A DNA stretch of 64,000 nucleotides from Pyrrhoderma lamaoense (taxonomy: Eukaryota; Basidiomycota; Agaricomycetes; Hymenochaetales; Hymenochaetaceae): contig NBAZ01000008.1 in NCBI GenBank assembly GCA_002794735.1, forward strand, positions 682,001 to 746,000. The letters run 5' to 3'. The notes beneath the pieces were generated by a model. The model saw nothing but the letters and a program-made list of their open reading frames with translations. It ran no database searches and was not told where the DNA came from. Within the stretch, counting starts at the first letter, position 1, and the number at the start of each line of letters is the position of its first letter. A program made the position numbers and the translations under genes. Of this stretch, positions 62,067-64,000 are shown in pieces.

Positions 62067-64000
62067 ATGGCGTCTAGGGCGCCCAAGAAGCCCCGACCGC
62101 TTCAGCGGGGGCGCAAAACTGGTCTCGCCGCCTGGTATAATAAGGTCGCGGCTTTTAATGTCGAGTCTCTCTTCGCAAAGTCTAGAGCACCAGGACCGCC
62201 CCGTGTTGTATATGTCAATGAAGACCTACCTAAAGAATTTCATGACGACAAGGGTAGAGTAAAGAAGGAACATGTCTATAAGACGAATCAAGTCGTCACT
62301 TCAAAATATTCTATCATCACCTTCCTACCCAGAAACTTGCTTGAGCAGTTTAGAAGGATAGCTAACATGTGTGTCACAACTAATTTCTTTAAATTTCTTT
62401 GGTTCTTTGGAAAGTTGCTGGACATGTAGGCTAACAAAAGTCTTACTGAAACTAACTAGATTCTTTGCTGCCATTGCGATCCTCCAATTCTTCCCTCAAT
62501 TCTCTACAATCTCTCCTGGGCTTGTTATCCTCCCCCTTCTAATCGTATTAGCCATCACGGCCGCCAAAGACGGATACGAGGACGTTAAAAGGCATCAATC
62601 TGACCGGCGTATCAACCAAACCCGCGTTCGAGTTCTAAGTGGAGGGGGCTGGGTGAATCCGAATGTTATGCAAGCCAAGGAACGTTCGTTCCTTCATGTT
62701 GTTCGCGCACTTGGGTTTGGGCGTAAGGGTGAGAAAAGTAATAAGGATAAGGGGAAAAAATCTGGGGAGCAGGGCGTACCTCCGGAAATGGAGATGATAG
62801 AGCGCGGGGTGTACCAGAGGTTCATAGTATGAGTACGGCTCCTACGGAATTTGATCCTACTTTGACAGAGATCGAGTTTGACCATGATGGCGATGAACCT
62901 CGCTCTCCCACACATGAGCATCGTCACAGTCTCTCATTGCACCCGCCTCACATTGGTTCTCGTCGTAACCCGACCTCTCCGCATTGGAGGCGGACCATGT
63001 GGGAGAATGTGCGCGTGGGTGACTTTGTTAAGATTACGAACGAAGAAGCCTTCCCGCGGATATTCTTATTTGTGCTACGAGCGAGGAGGAGAATGTGTGT
63101 TTCGTAGAGACGAAGAATCTTGATGGGGAGACAAATTTGAAATCGAGGAATGCTGTGCCCGCGTTAACGCACTTGAATTGCGCTGAGGCTTGTGCGGACC
63201 GTGAGCGTGCGAGGTTTAGTATCGAGTTGGACAGGCCGGACCCTAATATGTATAGGCTAAATGGAGCGGTGGTGACGGAGGAAGGGAAACAACCGTTGGA
63301 TCTACAGACAGTGTTGCTTCGTGGAACCGTCTTGAAAAACACAAAATGGGTTATAGGGGTAGTTATGTTCACTGGTGAGGACACAAAGATCGTTCTCAAT
63401 GCTGGAGGAACGCCAAGTAAGAGGAGTAGGGTTGAAAGACAAATGAATCCTCAAGTGTATGTATTACTTTCTAAAACTTGTGCAATACGCTACATTTTAC
63501 TACGTTTGCACACTTTCTCACATTTACTTAACTAGGTTTATCAATCTGCTCTTACTTTTTTGTATGGCAGTTACTTGTGGGATCGTTGATCATATCCTCG
63601 AAGCTCAAGACTTTCCGAGAGACGCACCTTGGCTTGTGGGTGATGACCGATCAGATGACAATCCAAATATCAATGGGTTATTCACGGCCATCTTTGCTCT
63701 TATCACGTATGTACTAGCTTATGTTTACTTTCTCCCGAGTGCGGGGTGCTGTGCTTCCCCAGTGACTGATAGCAAACTATTAATCCTTTTGATGTTGATA
63801 CAGATTCCAAAACATTGTGCCCATCTCTCTGTACATCTCAATTGAGGCTGTACGTACTGTTCAGGCGGCATTCATCTATTTCGATAAAGATATATGGTAC
63901 TCGAAGACGGACCAACCCACACTTGCTCGTTCGTGGAACTTGTCTGATGATTTAGGCCAAATCGAATATATCTTCTCTGATAAGACTGGTACTCTCACGC
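62067..64000 (+). CDS. P4-ATPase phospholipid flippase, partial, two frame breaks
   Basis: Exons 62067-62368, 62460-63456, 63536-63706 and 63804 to the window end. The coding sequence continues past 64000, so only about the first third is present. A basic N-terminus and FLPRNLLEQFRRIANIFF lead into the first membrane helices (FFAAIAILQFFPQFS, LVILPLLIVLAITAAKDGYE). The actuator motif KNLDGETNLKSR, VLLRGTVLKNTKWVIGVV and the phosphorylation site SDKTGTLT at the edge identify a Dnf1/2-type flippase, which moves aminophospholipids to the cytosolic leaflet with a Cdc50 partner. Two one-base deletions are needed to keep exon 2 open: near 62810-62825 and near 63054-63058. The long Ser/Pro/His loop between them is a divergent cytosolic insertion. 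Confidence 0.92.

Overview
The window is nuclear DNA of a filamentous fungus, most likely a basidiomycete of the Agaricomycetes. Genes are densely packed on both strands and broken by many short GT-AG introns (mostly 50-80 nt). The gene set (white collar-2, a silencing RdRP, an AP-2 mu subunit, Stt4, an ILV2-type acetolactate synthase, a P4-ATPase) is fungal. The assignment below that level is inference. I built spliced models by hand and checked reading phase across exon joins; every coordinate is the outer CDS span, with exons in the text.

Layout. 1-7.3 kb: secreted carboxylesterase (+) and a white collar-2 photoreceptor partner (-). 8-22 kb: alpha/beta hydrolase (+, disrupted), arabinitol/mannitol-type short-chain dehydrogenase (-), and a long coiled-coil kinesin (-). 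22.5-30.3 kb: inositol-pentakisphosphate 2-kinase (+), a small unknown protein (-), isovaleryl-CoA dehydrogenase (+), Zn2Cys6 transcription factor (+). 31.9-36.5 kb: acetolactate synthase (-), a TA-flanked MITE-like element, GDSL/CE16 esterase (-). 37-44 kb: AP-2 mu (+), SAPS-domain Sit4/PP6 partner (+), FAH-family acylpyruvase (-). 44.3-51.8 kb: PI 4-kinase Stt4 (+). 52.5-56.9 kb: RNA-dependent RNA polymerase (+). 57-60.7 kb: TRAPP subunit Trs23 (-), glutaminyl cyclase-like enzyme (+), unknown 247-aa protein (+). 62 kb to the end: P4-ATPase flippase (+), cut by the window edge at its phosphorylation motif.

These are mainly housekeeping genes of unrelated pathways; I see no gene cluster or new multigene system. 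A loose theme is membrane traffic and phosphoinositide biology (AP-2 mu, Stt4, Trs23, flippase, IPK1), which I regard as coincidence of neighbourhood.

The points most worth checking are: a candidate AT-AC intron next to an 8-nt microexon in the Stt4 kinase loop; one-base reading-frame breaks in at least five otherwise intact genes, which look like residual assembly indels; several very short introns (30-36 nt); and the MITE-like element. No tRNA, rRNA, CRISPR array or intact transposase gene was recognised.
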